Below are positions 7,901-16,039 of a DNA stretch of 64,000 nucleotides, piece after piece. The stretch's first letter is position 1. Each line of letters starts with the position of its first letter. The notes beneath the pieces are model-generated. The model was not told the origin of the DNA. It saw only the letters and a program-made list of their open reading frames with translations, and did no database searches. Source of the DNA: Salegentibacter sp. Hel_I_6 (GTDB lineage: Bacteria > Bacteroidota > Bacteroidia > Flavobacteriales > Flavobacteriaceae); NCBI RefSeq assembly GCF_000745315.1, contig NZ_JQNQ01000001.1, positions 2,666,001 to 2,730,000 of the forward strand, in the 5' to 3' direction. The position numbers were made by a program, and so were the translations under genes.

Positions 7901-8716
7901 TTAAGATTTGTCTTTGCGAGGTCTTTGTCCAGAGCGTGGCTTTGGTTTAGGTTTTAAAGCGGTAGCTTTAAGACGGGAAGCTTCTTCGGTTTTGCTCGAT
8001 TCATCAACCATCTTATTTATGGTATCTAATTCTTCTTGAGTAAGATCACGCCATTGCCCCACGGGGATATCCAGGCTTACATTCATAATCCTAATACGTT
8101 TAAGTGCACTAACTTCATAACCTAGGAATTCACACATTCTACGAATTTGTCGGTTTAGTCCCTGGGTAAGCACAATTCTGAAGTCATTTTTCCCTAATTT
8201 CTCTACTTCGCACTTTTTAGTAGTAGTTCCTAAAATAGGAACGCCGTTTCCCATTCTGCGAATAAAATCTGAGGTAATTGGTTTATTTACCGAAACAATA
8301 TATTCTTTCTCGTGATTATTCCGGGCGCGTAAGATCTTATTTACAATGTCCCCATCGTTGGTAAGAAAAATAAGCCCTTCACTGGGTTTATCGAGCCGGC
8401 CAATAGGGAAAATTCGTTTCGGATAATTTATATAATCAATTATATTATCCTTTTCAACGCGGGTATCTGTAGTGCAAACTATGCCTACCGGTTTGTTGAA
8501 AGCCAGGTAAACATTGGGTTCTTTTTTTTCTTCTTCAGAAACTGCTTTCCCATCAACTTTTACCACATCACCGGGAGCAATTTTAGTTCCCATTTCGGGG
8601 ACACTTCCATTAATGGTTACCCTGCCCTGATCTATGAGTTTATCGGCGGCACGGCGGGAGCAGTAACCTATTTCACTTAAGTATTTATTTATTCGGGTAA
8701 GCTTCTGTTCAGACAT
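7901..8716 (-). CDS. rluF: 23S rRNA pseudouridine(2604) synthase RluF
   Basis: The frame opens at 8743, but the -7 box at 8733-8740 lies inside that extension, so the start is ATG 8714-8716 (MSEQKLTRINKYLSE); 271 residues. An S4 RNA-binding domain at about residues 6-60 contains CSRRAADKLIDQGRV. A RsuA/RluB-type catalytic domain follows with GRLDKPSEGLIFLTNDGD, whose Asp is the nucleophile. NRQIRRMCEFLGYEV comes later. The stretch GNGVPILGTTTKKCEV and the ending IMNVSLDIPVGQWRDLT match RluF rather than RluB or RluE. The C-terminus is a basic Pro/Lys/Arg tail, common in this family. Confidence 0.9.
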   Translation of the reverse strand: MSEQKLTRINKYLSEIGYCSRRAADKLIDQGRVTINGSVPEMGTKIAPGDVVKVDGKAVSEEEKKEPNVYLAFNKPVGIVCTTDTRVEKDNIIDYINYPKRIFPIGRLDKPSEGLIFLTNDGDIVNKILRARNNHEKEYIVSVNKPITSDFIRRMGNGVPILGTTTKKCEVEKLGKNDFRIVLTQGLNRQIRRMCEFLGYEVSALKRIRIMNVSLDIPVGQWRDLTQEELDTINKMVDESSKTEEASRLKATALKPKPKPRSGQRPRKDKS

Positions 8717-8732
8717 AAAAAAGATTGTGCTG

Positions 8733-8740
8733 CAAAGATA
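8733..8740 (-). promoter_or_regulatory. -7 promoter box (TATCTTTG on minus strand) of rluF
   Basis: CAAAGATA on the plus strand is an exact -7 consensus for leftward transcription, 17 bases before the ATG at 8716. It fixes the downstream start and implies a leader of about 10 bases. Confidence 0.7.
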
Positions 8741-8788
8741 CAAGAATTCGCTGCGAAACTAATTTTTTAAAAAATAATCAAGGTACAG

Positions 8789-8816
8789 GCAACCTTTTGT
8801 AACTTTCCTGCGTCTA
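8789..8816 (+). promoter_or_regulatory. Putative ECF-sigma (autoregulated) promoter
   Basis: GCAACC (8789-8794), 16 bases, then CGTCTA (8811-8816). This has the AAC...CGTC architecture of ECF promoters rather than the housekeeping TAnnTTTG type. It sits 35 bases before the ECF sigma gene itself, which suggests positive autoregulation. Confidence 0.55.
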
Positions 8817-8850
8817 TGTAAATAGAAGGTCTTTTTAATTAAGAAACCGG

Positions 8851-9411
8851 GTGAAAGTAATTCAACTTTTTAAAAACGAATCTAAGCTTATAAAGCGTGC
8901 CGCCAAAAACGATCGAGCGGCGCAACGCGAACTATATGAGCTGCATTCAGGAAAAATGCTTAGCGTTTGTAGGCAGTATATAAAAGATATGCACCACGCT
9001 GAAGAAGTAATGCTTAACGGATTTCTAAAAGTGTTTACGCACCTTAAAGATTTTGAATCTAAAGGAAGTTTTGAAGGCTGGATAAGAAAAATTATGGTAA
9101 GGGAATCAATTTCTTTTTTAAGATCACAAAAGAAGATTGTTTTTAGTGAAGAAGAAATTGCAGACCCTGGTTTTTCTGCGGAAATGAATACAGAGCTAAA
9201 TGTAGCGCATATTCAAAACCTCATAGACAATTTGCCGGAAGGCTATAGGATGGTTTTTGTTATGTATGCAGTAGAAGGATATAAACACGCCGAGATTGCG
9301 AAAATGCTGAAGATTACCGAAGGGACTTCAAAATCGCAATTATCTAAAGCGAGAAAAATGTTGCAGGAGCAGTTAAAAACACAAAATACATCGGATTATG
9401 GAATTAAATAA
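8851..9411 (+). CDS. ECF-type RNA polymerase sigma factor
   Basis: A 186-residue sigma-70 family regulator with region 2 and region 4 only. It starts at GTG. Region 2 (about residues 28-90) includes LYELHSGKMLSVCRQY, the core-binding AEEVMLNGFLKVF and the promoter-melting FEGWIRKIMVRESISFLR. Region 4 (about 128-175) includes LPEGYRMVFVMYAVEGY and the helix-turn-helix HAEIAKMLKITEGTSKSQL. It overlaps the next gene by 14 bases, so the pair is translationally linked. The next gene encodes a one-pass membrane protein, the usual place for an anti-sigma factor. An ECF-type promoter precedes it. Confidence 0.93.
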   Translation: MKVIQLFKNESKLIKRAAKNDRAAQRELYELHSGKMLSVCRQYIKDMHHAEEVMLNGFLKVFTHLKDFESKGSFEGWIRKIMVRESISFLRSQKKIVFSEEEIADPGFSAEMNTELNVAHIQNLIDNLPEGYRMVFVMYAVEGYKHAEIAKMLKITEGTSKSQLSKARKMLQEQLKTQNTSDYGIK

Positions 9412-10165
9412 ATTCGAAGAAAATACAAGGGGAATATTAGGGAAAAGGGAAATTAAGCCTTCTGCCCAAAGTTGGGAAAAGTTGGAGGCTAAATTAGATG
9501 CGGAAGAACACAAAATTTCTCAAAAACCCTGGAAATATATTGCCGCTGCAGTGGCAGTACTAATAATTGCAGGAACTTTTATGTGGAATAATGATTTTTC
9601 CGAAAGCCCGCAGGTTGTTGAAGAACCGGTTAACGAGATCATAAAAAAACCGGAAGTAAAACAAGATTTTACACCAGAAGATAAGACACTAATAGCTGCT
9701 GAAGAAATTGAAAAAGAGAAAGAAATTTCAGCTGAAAAAAAGATAAAAAATAAAGTTGCCAGTAAGTCTAAACCTGCAGTACTAGCAGAAAAAACTTCAG
9801 AAGCACCGGTTTTAGAAGAAGTTAGAATTGAAGAAGCCGTTGTGCTGGAAACAATTAGCCTGGATCCTCCAATTTTAGAAGAAAAATTAATTCAATCTAA
9901 ACTTGAAGAAATTATTGCTTCTACCGCTAATGATGATGAAATTTCTGAGGATGAAGTAAACGCATTGCTAGCCCAGGCGGCTTCAGAAATTAGTAGGGAT
10001 AGAGACAGGTCACAATTTTACAATTCAAATACCGAAATAAGTGCAAATGCACTGCTAGCCGAAGTAGAAGATGAGATTTATCAATCTTTTAAAGCCAAAG
10101 TTTTTGAAGTTTTAAAGGAGGGGTACCTAAAAGCTAAAACAGCGGTTGCTAACCGTAATTATTAA
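9398..10165 (+). CDS. Glu/Lys-rich one-pass membrane protein, possible anti-sigma factor
   Basis: A protein of 255 residues. The first ~45 are cytoplasmic and charged (FEENTRGILGKREIKPSAQSWEKLEAKLD). One membrane helix lies at about 47-64 (AAAVAVLIIAGTFMW). A long Glu/Lys/Val-rich low-complexity region follows, then a C-terminal helical part with repeated acidic motifs (DEVNALLAQAASE, NALLAEVEDE). It overlaps the ECF sigma gene by 14 bases. Topology and position fit a sigma-regulating membrane protein of the kind common in Flavobacteria. No known anti-sigma domain (zinc finger, FecR) is visible, so this is inference. Confidence 0.65.
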   Translation: MELNKFEENTRGILGKREIKPSAQSWEKLEAKLDAEEHKISQKPWKYIAAAVAVLIIAGTFMWNNDFSESPQVVEEPVNEIIKKPEVKQDFTPEDKTLIAAEEIEKEKEISAEKKIKNKVASKSKPAVLAEKTSEAPVLEEVRIEEAVVLETISLDPPILEEKLIQSKLEEIIASTANDDEISEDEVNALLAQAASEISRDRDRSQFYNSNTEISANALLAEVEDEIYQSFKAKVFEVLKEGYLKAKTAVANRNY

Positions 10166-10221
10166 TAATCATCAAAAATCCCACAAACAGGGTCATTCAT
10201 CAATTTTTAAAATCAATTATC

Positions 10222-11274
10222 ATGAAAACACTTACTTTTTACGTCACACTATTAGTATTCAGTTTTGCGCAGCAGGAGGTTTTGGCGCAGGAAGTAGCTT
10301 CTGTAGAAACAGAAATATCTTCAGAAGAAAAAGCCAGAGAATTTTTTGAAAAGCAAAAAGCAGAAATTGTTTCCAAAGAAAAAGAAAAACTCAAATACCA
10401 GATAGAACGCATCAATGGCGAACTGGAAAGAGGGGAAATAACCAAAGAAGAAGGCGAAAAGCAAAAGAAGGAATTAGCTGAAAAACACGCAAAAAATATT
10501 GAGAATAAAATAGCAATCCTGGAAAATGAAATGGAACTCAGAGACAGGAATGCAGATACTTCAGGGAATTATATAGCTATTGGCGGTAAGGGAAAAGCTT
10601 TGGATATCAATATAAATAAAAAGGATAGATACGATAAACGTACTACCAGCGATTTAGTAATTGCCGCCGGTTTCAATAATGCGCTGGAAGAGGGGCAATC
10701 CTTAAATGATTCAGATTTTAAATTGGCGGGAAGCCGCTTCTTCGAAATTGGTTGGGCCTGGAAAACACGAGTTTTTAAAGAAACAAACTGGTTGCGTTTG
10801 CGCTATGGGGTTTCCTTTCAGTTTAATGGACTAAAACCTACCGATAACCGTATTTTTGTAGAAGATGGAAATGAAACTTACCTACAGGAATTCGCACTAG
10901 ATCTTGATAAATCTAAATTTAGAATGGATAACCTGGTAGTTCCTGTGCATTTTGAAATTGGACCATCAAACAAAACCGAAACCGAAAATCGTTTACATTT
11001 TTCTACTTATAAAATGCTGAAAATTGGTTTTGGAGGTTATGCCGGATTTAACATAGGAGAACGTCAAAAACTAAAATATAAGGATGATGGCGATAAGGTA
11101 AAGGAGAAATTAAAGAATGATTACAACACCAACGATTTGGTTTATGGGGTTAGTGCTTATCTGGGTTGGGGCGGTGCCACACTCTATGGAAAATACGATC
11201 TAAACCCAATATTTCAAGACCCAAACAGGGAATTACACAACTTTTCTTTAGGACTTAGGTTTGACGTTGATTAA
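10222..11274 (+). CDS. Secreted coiled-coil plus outer-membrane beta-barrel-like protein
   Basis: A protein of 350 residues with a signal peptide (MKTLTFYVTLLVFSFAQQ, cleavage likely after VLAQ near 23). A charged coiled coil spans about residues 33-110, with heptads of Glu/Lys such as EKEKLKYQIERINGELERG. The C-terminal ~220 residues have alternating strands ending in aromatic residues (FFEIGWAWKTRVF, MLKIGFGGYAGFNIG, YGVSAYLGWGGATLYGKYD), closing on LGLRFDVD. This fits a small outer-membrane barrel with a periplasmic coiled coil. It is third in the sigma operon (57-base gap), so it may be the envelope component or target of that module. No named family recognised. Confidence 0.75.
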   Translation: MKTLTFYVTLLVFSFAQQEVLAQEVASVETEISSEEKAREFFEKQKAEIVSKEKEKLKYQIERINGELERGEITKEEGEKQKKELAEKHAKNIENKIAILENEMELRDRNADTSGNYIAIGGKGKALDININKKDRYDKRTTSDLVIAAGFNNALEEGQSLNDSDFKLAGSRFFEIGWAWKTRVFKETNWLRLRYGVSFQFNGLKPTDNRIFVEDGNETYLQEFALDLDKSKFRMDNLVVPVHFEIGPSNKTETENRLHFSTYKMLKIGFGGYAGFNIGERQKLKYKDDGDKVKEKLKNDYNTNDLVYGVSAYLGWGGATLYGKYDLNPIFQDPNRELHNFSLGLRFDVD

Positions 11275-11398
11275 ATGAAACACGGTATTTTATAGCCTTT
11301 GGCGCATAATATATGCTTGGTTTAATTCTCCCGTTGAAGTGCGGAATCAAATCTAGTCTTACTTACTAACATATTAGAATTAGCCACTTTTTATTTAG

Positions 11399-11406
11399 TA
11401 ATTTTG
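11399..11406 (+). promoter_or_regulatory. -7 promoter box (TAATTTTG) of dnaG
   Basis: An exact TAnnTTTG match 68 bases before the chosen TTG start. The predicted leader contains the palindrome at 11421-11451. Confidence 0.55.
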
Positions 11407-11420
11407 TTTTCCGTAAAACA

Positions 11421-11451
11421 GACCCCACAGGTTTTTCAAAACTGTGGGGTC
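11421..11451. repeat. Dispersed palindrome, family 1, copy 1
   Basis: GACCCCACAG (11421-11430) is the perfect reverse complement of CTGTGGGGTC (11442-11451), around an 11-base centre (GTTTTTCAAAA). A closely related palindrome lies at 28860-28890 between murG and murC. There is no T run after it, so it does not look like a simple terminator. It lies in the dnaG leader. Confidence 0.85.
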
Positions 11452-11473
11452 TAACCGCTTAAATAACGTCAAT

Positions 11474-13438
11474 TTGATCTCAAAATCCACTATAGACAAT
11501 GTGTTTGAAACCGCCCGGGTAGAGGAGGTAATTGGTGATTTTGTTCAGCTTAAAAAATCAGGATCTAATTTTAAAGGTTTAAGTCCCTTTAGTGATGAAA
11601 GAACGCCAAGTTTTATGGTTTCTCCCGTAAAACAAATCTGGAAGGATTTCTCTAGTGGAAAAGGAGGAAACGTCGTTGCCTTCCTTATGGAGCACGAACA
11701 TTTCACATACCCTGAAGCCATTAAATATCTCGCTAAAAAATATGGGATTGAGATTGAAGAAACCCAGCAAAGCGACGAACAAAAACAGCAAGCCGACGAA
11801 CGGGAAAGTATGTATTTGGTTTCAGAATTTGCCAATAAACATTTTCAGAAAAACCTGCATAAAACCGATTTTGGAAAAGCTATTGGTTTAAGTTATTTCA
11901 AGGAGCGCGGTTTCACTTTAGAAACCATCAAGAAATTTGAACTGGGTTATTCTTTAGATGAATGGGACGATTTTACAAAAGAAGCGCTCGCTGAAGCTTA
12001 CAAATTGGAATACCTGGAGAAAACCGGACTTACCATTGTAAAAGGCGAAAAGCAGTTTGATCGCTTTAAAGGAAGAGTCATGTTTCCTATTCATTCTATG
12101 TCTGGCAGGGTATTAGGATTTGGAGGCAGAATTCTTACCAACGAAAAAAAGGCGGCAAAATACCTGAATTCACCCGAAAGTGACATTTACCATAAGAGTA
12201 AGGTTTTATACGGGATAAATTTTGCGAAACAAGCCATTGCCAAAGAAGATAATTGTTTTTTGGTTGAGGGTTATACCGATGTGATTCAGTTTCATCAAAG
12301 TGGGATTGAAAATGTGGTTTCTTCTTCAGGAACGGCATTAACGCCGGAACAGATTAGGTTGATCAATCGCTTAACTAAAAATATTACTGTACTTTTTGAC
12401 GGTGATGCCGCTGGAATAAGAGCTTCGCTTCGCGGAATAGATTTGATCCTGGAACAAGGAATGAATGTTCGCGTGTGTACTTTTCCTGAGGGAGAAGATC
12501 CCGATAGTTTTGCTAAGAATAATTCAGATGAAGCTTTAGCTGAATATTTGCAGGAGAATGCACAGGATTTTATTAGTTATAAAGCTTCTTTACTAATGGA
12601 GGAAGCGAAGAAAGATCCGGTTAAAAAGGCAGAATTAATTCGGGATATTGTGAACAGTATTTCGAAGATTCCAGATACAATACAGCAGGAAGTTTACTTG
12701 CAGGAATGTTCCAGGATTATGGATATTTCTGAAAATGTACTATTTTCCAGCCTCGCACAGCTAAATGCGAAAAGTGGAAGAACTTCTCCTCAACAACAGC
12801 AGAAAAAAAAATCTTTTGATGTAGTTAAAGAAGAACCGCAACCAAAGGCAGCTAAAGTAGACGAGCAATACGAGCTTGAGAAAAAAATTATTAGTCTGCT
12901 GCTTCAGTATGGTACTGTAGAGGAAGATTTTGAAGACCTGGTGCTTAAAGAAAAAGAAGACGGGGAGCTTGGTTTGGAAAAAGAAATACAACGAACAAGA
13001 GTTTTTGAGAAAATATTTCTAGATCTTCAGGAAGATGAAATTGCTTTTACCAATCCTAAATTCCGAGATATTTATACTGAATTAATGGCTCGGCTAAATA
13101 GTGAAGAAAAATTTGAAGTCAAGAATTTTATTAATGATATAGATCCAGAACAGGCTTCTGAGATCACTTCAATTTTAATGGAAGAGGAGCAATATAAATT
13201 GCATGAATGGGACAGGCAGAATATTTTCGTGAAAGCAAAAACTGAGACTATTTCGCGACACGTTAGTGAAACCATTCTTTCTTTACGCAGGTTTTTAATT
13301 AATCAGAAAATTAATGAGCTTTCTGAGCAAGTAAAAACTCCTGTAGAAGCGCAGCAAACTCAGCATATATTGGAAGATGTGAAAGACTATTTAAGCTTGA
13401 AAAAAGTGCTTTCAGAAAAATTGAATCGTGTTATGTAG
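11474..13438 (+). CDS. dnaG: DNA primase DnaG with a zinc-domain lacking the zinc ligands
   Basis: Makes RNA primers at the replication fork. The open frame reaches GTG 11444, but that lies inside the palindrome. TTG 11474 gives the usual N-terminus (MISKSTIDNVFETARVEEV) and 654 residues. The zinc-binding domain (about 1-100) keeps its fold sequence (ERTPSFMVSP, SGKGGNVVAFLM). However, the four positions normally Cys-His-Cys-Cys read Ser37, Ser40, Asp58 and Ser61. The RNA polymerase domain with TOPRIM follows: FLVEGYTDVIQFH near residue 265 and LFDGDAAGIRAS near 310. The C-terminal ~200 residues form the helicase-interacting region. Its 3' end overlaps the convergent regulator by 8 bases. Confidence 0.95.
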   Translation: MISKSTIDNVFETARVEEVIGDFVQLKKSGSNFKGLSPFSDERTPSFMVSPVKQIWKDFSSGKGGNVVAFLMEHEHFTYPEAIKYLAKKYGIEIEETQQSDEQKQQADERESMYLVSEFANKHFQKNLHKTDFGKAIGLSYFKERGFTLETIKKFELGYSLDEWDDFTKEALAEAYKLEYLEKTGLTIVKGEKQFDRFKGRVMFPIHSMSGRVLGFGGRILTNEKKAAKYLNSPESDIYHKSKVLYGINFAKQAIAKEDNCFLVEGYTDVIQFHQSGIENVVSSSGTALTPEQIRLINRLTKNITVLFDGDAAGIRASLRGIDLILEQGMNVRVCTFPEGEDPDSFAKNNSDEALAEYLQENAQDFISYKASLLMEEAKKDPVKKAELIRDIVNSISKIPDTIQQEVYLQECSRIMDISENVLFSSLAQLNAKSGRTSPQQQQKKKSFDVVKEEPQPKAAKVDEQYELEKKIISLLLQYGTVEEDFEDLVLKEKEDGELGLEKEIQRTRVFEKIFLDLQEDEIAFTNPKFRDIYTELMARLNSEEKFEVKNFINDIDPEQASEITSILMEEEQYKLHEWDRQNIFVKAKTETISRHVSETILSLRRFLINQKINELSEQVKTPVEAQQTQHILEDVKDYLSLKKVLSEKLNRVM

Positions 13439-14069
13439 TACTTATTTGTAATAAGCGAGAACGCGTAATTAAATCGGCTACATTATCTACCTGTAATTTT
13501 TTTAGCAACCTGGTTTTATAAGTGCTTACCGTTTTTTCATTTATATGCAAGGCTTCAGCAATATCTTTATTACGTTTTCCTGTAGAGATGAGGTTTAAAA
13601 CTTCAGACTCCCTGGTAGATAATTTCTTGAATTTAGCGATTAGATTTCTTCCGGGGGACATACCCTCGTTTAGCTTATCGGTGATTTTTTTGTTTAGATA
13701 AATCCCTCCTCTGGCTACCTGGTAAATTGCTTTTTCAAGTTCTTCTGGTTTTGCCATTTTTGAAACATAGCCTGAAGCTCCAGATTTTATGGCACTTAAA
13801 GCATAAACTTCTTCAGGATGGCTCGTGCAAACAAGCATTTTTACTTTAGAATAATCTTTTTTAATGGTACGAAGCGCGTTGATTCCGTTTATCTCAGGAA
13901 GGTCTATTTCAATGATTAAAACATCTGGCTGGCGATCGCTTAAGAACCCGTAAAGTTCCATTCCACTATGTACGCTTCCCACTACCTCAAGCGCCGGGTT
14001 GTTTTTGAGAATACATCGAATACCCTCATGCACCACAGGGTGATGATCTGCAATTAATACTGTACTCAT
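13431..14069 (-). CDS. Orphan NarL/FixJ-type response regulator with Glu at the phosphosite
   Basis: The frame is open from 14114, but ATG 14067-14069 gives the standard beginning MSTVLIADHHPVVHEGI; 212 residues. A receiver domain (about 1-120) precedes a LuxR-type helix-turn-helix (about 148-208: LSTRESEVLNLISTGKRNKD, then HINEKTVSTYKTRLLKKL). In the usual LxDxxMP phosphosite the Asp is replaced: residues 52-58 read IIEIDLP, so position 54 is Glu. Asp8, the switch Thr (LVCTSH) and the Lys of YVSKMAKPEE are kept. No histidine kinase is adjacent. It may be constitutively active, or it may respond to something other than phosphorylation. It is tail-to-tail with dnaG. Confidence 0.92.
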   Translation of the reverse strand: MSTVLIADHHPVVHEGIRCILKNNPALEVVGSVHSGMELYGFLSDRQPDVLIIEIDLPEINGINALRTIKKDYSKVKMLVCTSHPEEVYALSAIKSGASGYVSKMAKPEELEKAIYQVARGGIYLNKKITDKLNEGMSPGRNLIAKFKKLSTRESEVLNLISTGKRNKDIAEALHINEKTVSTYKTRLLKKLQVDNVADLITRSRLLQISTT

Positions 14070-14182
14070 AACATTAGGTTGGTTGAAAAATACGCCGGGG
14101 TAGGTCAAGCGCATTTATACTACTAAATTTAGCAGAATTTCTCTATCAATCCTTTTTTTGAGTAGTTTATTCGATAAAAGTA

Positions 14183-14974
14183 TTAATTTTTAAGACTAAC
14201 GGGAATATCGCATACAGGTATAGGTTTCATTTTGTGTGAGTTAGCTCGGTGACGACTCTTGTAGATTTTAAAAACTTCTTTTTGGCGTCCCTCAAAATCT
14301 TCAGCCGATTTTCCGTTTTCAGCTTCTTTCATCGCCCATTCTAATTCGGGATAAGATGCCCCAATTTGATCTTCATCGGTACGTGTATCGCCATAAAGTC
14401 CGTCAGTGGGTTCTGCATTTACTATGTCGGGATCAATTCCTAAAAACTTCCCGATTTCATAAACTTCAGTTTTCATAAGATCGGCAATTGGGCTAAGATC
14501 TACACCACCATCACCATATTTAGTATAAAAACCTACGCCAAAATCTTCTACTTTGTTTCCGGTACCTGCTACAAGATAGCTGTGTAATCCCGCAAAATAG
14601 TATAACGTAGACATTCTTAATCTAGCCCTGGTATTGGCTAAACTTAGCTCTAATGTTTCTGAATTTTCAACTTTTGGAACTGCATTTGTAAAATTATCAA
14701 AAACAGGAGTTAAATTCACTTCCAGGTTACTCACGTTGGCATAATGTTGCTTCAGCCAACCAATATGTTTTTGCGCCCTGGTCACCTGATCTGTATGCTG
14801 GTGAATTGGCATTTCAAGACATAGGGTACGTAAACCGGTTTTTGCACAAAGTGCTGAGGTTACTGCAGAGTCAATTCCGCCACTAATTCCCAGGACAAAC
14901 CCATTCATTCCCGCATTTGTAGCGTATTCTTTTAGCCAGTTAACTATGTGATCTACCACTTTTTCAGTTTGCAT
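14183..14974 (-). CDS. nadE: NH3-dependent NAD+ synthetase
   Basis: The last step of NAD synthesis, amidating deamido-NAD with ammonia and ATP in the cytoplasm. It has 263 residues, the short form without a glutaminase domain. The ATP-pyrophosphatase loop GISGGIDSAVTSALC is near residue 29. NKVEDFGVGFYTKYGDGGVD (near 138) matches the deamido-NAD binding region, and SPIADLMKTEVYEIGKFL follows. The C-terminus contains SHKMKPIPVCDIP. Start ATG 14972-14974. Divergent from gldB, with overlapping predicted -7 boxes in the 99-base spacer. Confidence 0.96.
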   Translation of the reverse strand: MQTEKVVDHIVNWLKEYATNAGMNGFVLGISGGIDSAVTSALCAKTGLRTLCLEMPIHQHTDQVTRAQKHIGWLKQHYANVSNLEVNLTPVFDNFTNAVPKVENSETLELSLANTRARLRMSTLYYFAGLHSYLVAGTGNKVEDFGVGFYTKYGDGGVDLSPIADLMKTEVYEIGKFLGIDPDIVNAEPTDGLYGDTRTDEDQIGASYPELEWAMKEAENGKSAEDFEGRQKEVFKIYKSRHRANSHKMKPIPVCDIPVSLKN

Positions 14975-15002
14975 AATTTTGGGTGATTAAGTTTGTAAAT
15001 AA

Positions 15003-15010
15003 TACCTTTG
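15003..15010 (+). promoter_or_regulatory. -7 promoter box (TACCTTTG) of gldB-gldC
   Basis: An exact TAnnTTTG match 63 bases before gldB. A TTG at 14979-14981 is a candidate -33 element. Confidence 0.55.
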
Positions 15011-15014
15011 TACA

Positions 15015-15022
15015 CAAATCTA
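15015..15022 (-). promoter_or_regulatory. -7 promoter box (TAGATTTG on minus strand) of nadE
   Basis: CAAATCTA on the plus strand gives TAGATTTG leftward, 40 bases before nadE. It lies 4 bases beyond the gldB box, so the two promoters probably exclude each other sterically. Confidence 0.5.
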
Positions 15023-15073
15023 CTATTTAAACATAATTATTAAAAGGGCAGGGCGTTAAAGCCTTCATAAAGA

Positions 15074-16039
15074 ATGCCTATGTATAAAAAGATAATTTTA
15101 CTGCTTTGCACAATTGTTTTTATATCGTGTAACGAAGATGCTAAAATTGAGAAAGAGATCGCAGAAGTGCCGGTAGATTTTGAAGTGGTTCGCTTTGATA
15201 GGGAATTTGCCGAAGCAAATCCAGAAAAGCTAATGGATTTAAAACAGGAATATCCTTTTTTGTTTCCGCAGCAATTTTCAGATAGGGTATGGATTCAAAA
15301 GCTTAATGATACCATTCAACAGGAAATAAATGTTGAAGTAGGTAAGGCTTTCCCTTCATTTGAAAACAAGGAAGCAGAACTTCATAGCCTTTTTCAGCAT
15401 ATAAAATATTATTTTCCGCAATTCGAAGTACCAAAAGTATTTACGGTAACATCAGAAGTTGATTATAAAAATAAAGTTATCCTTCAGGATGAATATCTTT
15501 TTATCTCTCTTGATACCTACTTGGGAGAAGAGCATCATTTCTATATCGGAATTCAGGAATATTTAAAAAAGAATTTTAAGGAGGAACAAATAATTCCTGA
15601 TGTTGCAAATGCCTATGCAGAAAAATATGTCCCGCGACCAAATTCAAGAACTTTCCTGGCGCATATGCTTTATTATGGGAAGTTATTGGTTTTAAAAGAT
15701 AAGTTTACTCCTGAAATCACTGATGCTGAAAAAATAGGTTATACCGAAGAAGAACGCATCTGGGCGCAAAAAAACGAAGCGCAAATATGGCGCTACTTTG
15801 TAGAAAATGAACTATTGTTTGATACCGATACCGAACTTTACTCCCGGTTTCTATACCCTGCACCCTTTTCCAAATTCTACCTGGAACTTGATGCTGAATC
15901 TCCCGCAAGACTGGGCCAGTATATAGGCTGGCAAATTGTGCGTAGTTATATGGAAAAAACCAATGCATCTTTGGAGGAAATGATAGCAACAGATGCCGAA
16001 ACAATATTTAATAAAGCGAATTTTAAACCAAGAAAGTAA
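15074..16039 (+). CDS. gldB: Gliding motility lipoprotein GldB
   Basis: A lipoprotein of 321 residues needed for Bacteroidota gliding. The signal peptide IILLLCTIVFISC has a lipobox ending at Cys17-18, so the protein is lipidated in the envelope. The mature part contains VDFEVVRFDREFAEANPEKL, the hallmark opening of GldB. Later it has ILQDEYLFISLDTYLGEEH and YIGWQIVRSYMEKTNASL near the C-terminus. Start is ATG 15074, or two codons later. The gldC ATG overlaps the gldB stop (TAATG), giving a translationally coupled pair. GldB supports assembly of the motility/type IX secretion apparatus; its exact mechanism is unknown. Confidence 0.94.
   Translation: MPMYKKIILLLCTIVFISCNEDAKIEKEIAEVPVDFEVVRFDREFAEANPEKLMDLKQEYPFLFPQQFSDRVWIQKLNDTIQQEINVEVGKAFPSFENKEAELHSLFQHIKYYFPQFEVPKVFTVTSEVDYKNKVILQDEYLFISLDTYLGEEHHFYIGIQEYLKKNFKEEQIIPDVANAYAEKYVPRPNSRTFLAHMLYYGKLLVLKDKFTPEITDAEKIGYTEEERIWAQKNEAQIWRYFVENELLFDTDTELYSRFLYPAPFSKFYLELDAESPARLGQYIGWQIVRSYMEKTNASLEEMIATDAETIFNKANFKPRK

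Noticed and set aside
11579..11891. Several open frames in other frames over the dnaG N-terminus
   Set aside because: DnaG is clearly the coding frame here; the others show no conserved pattern.
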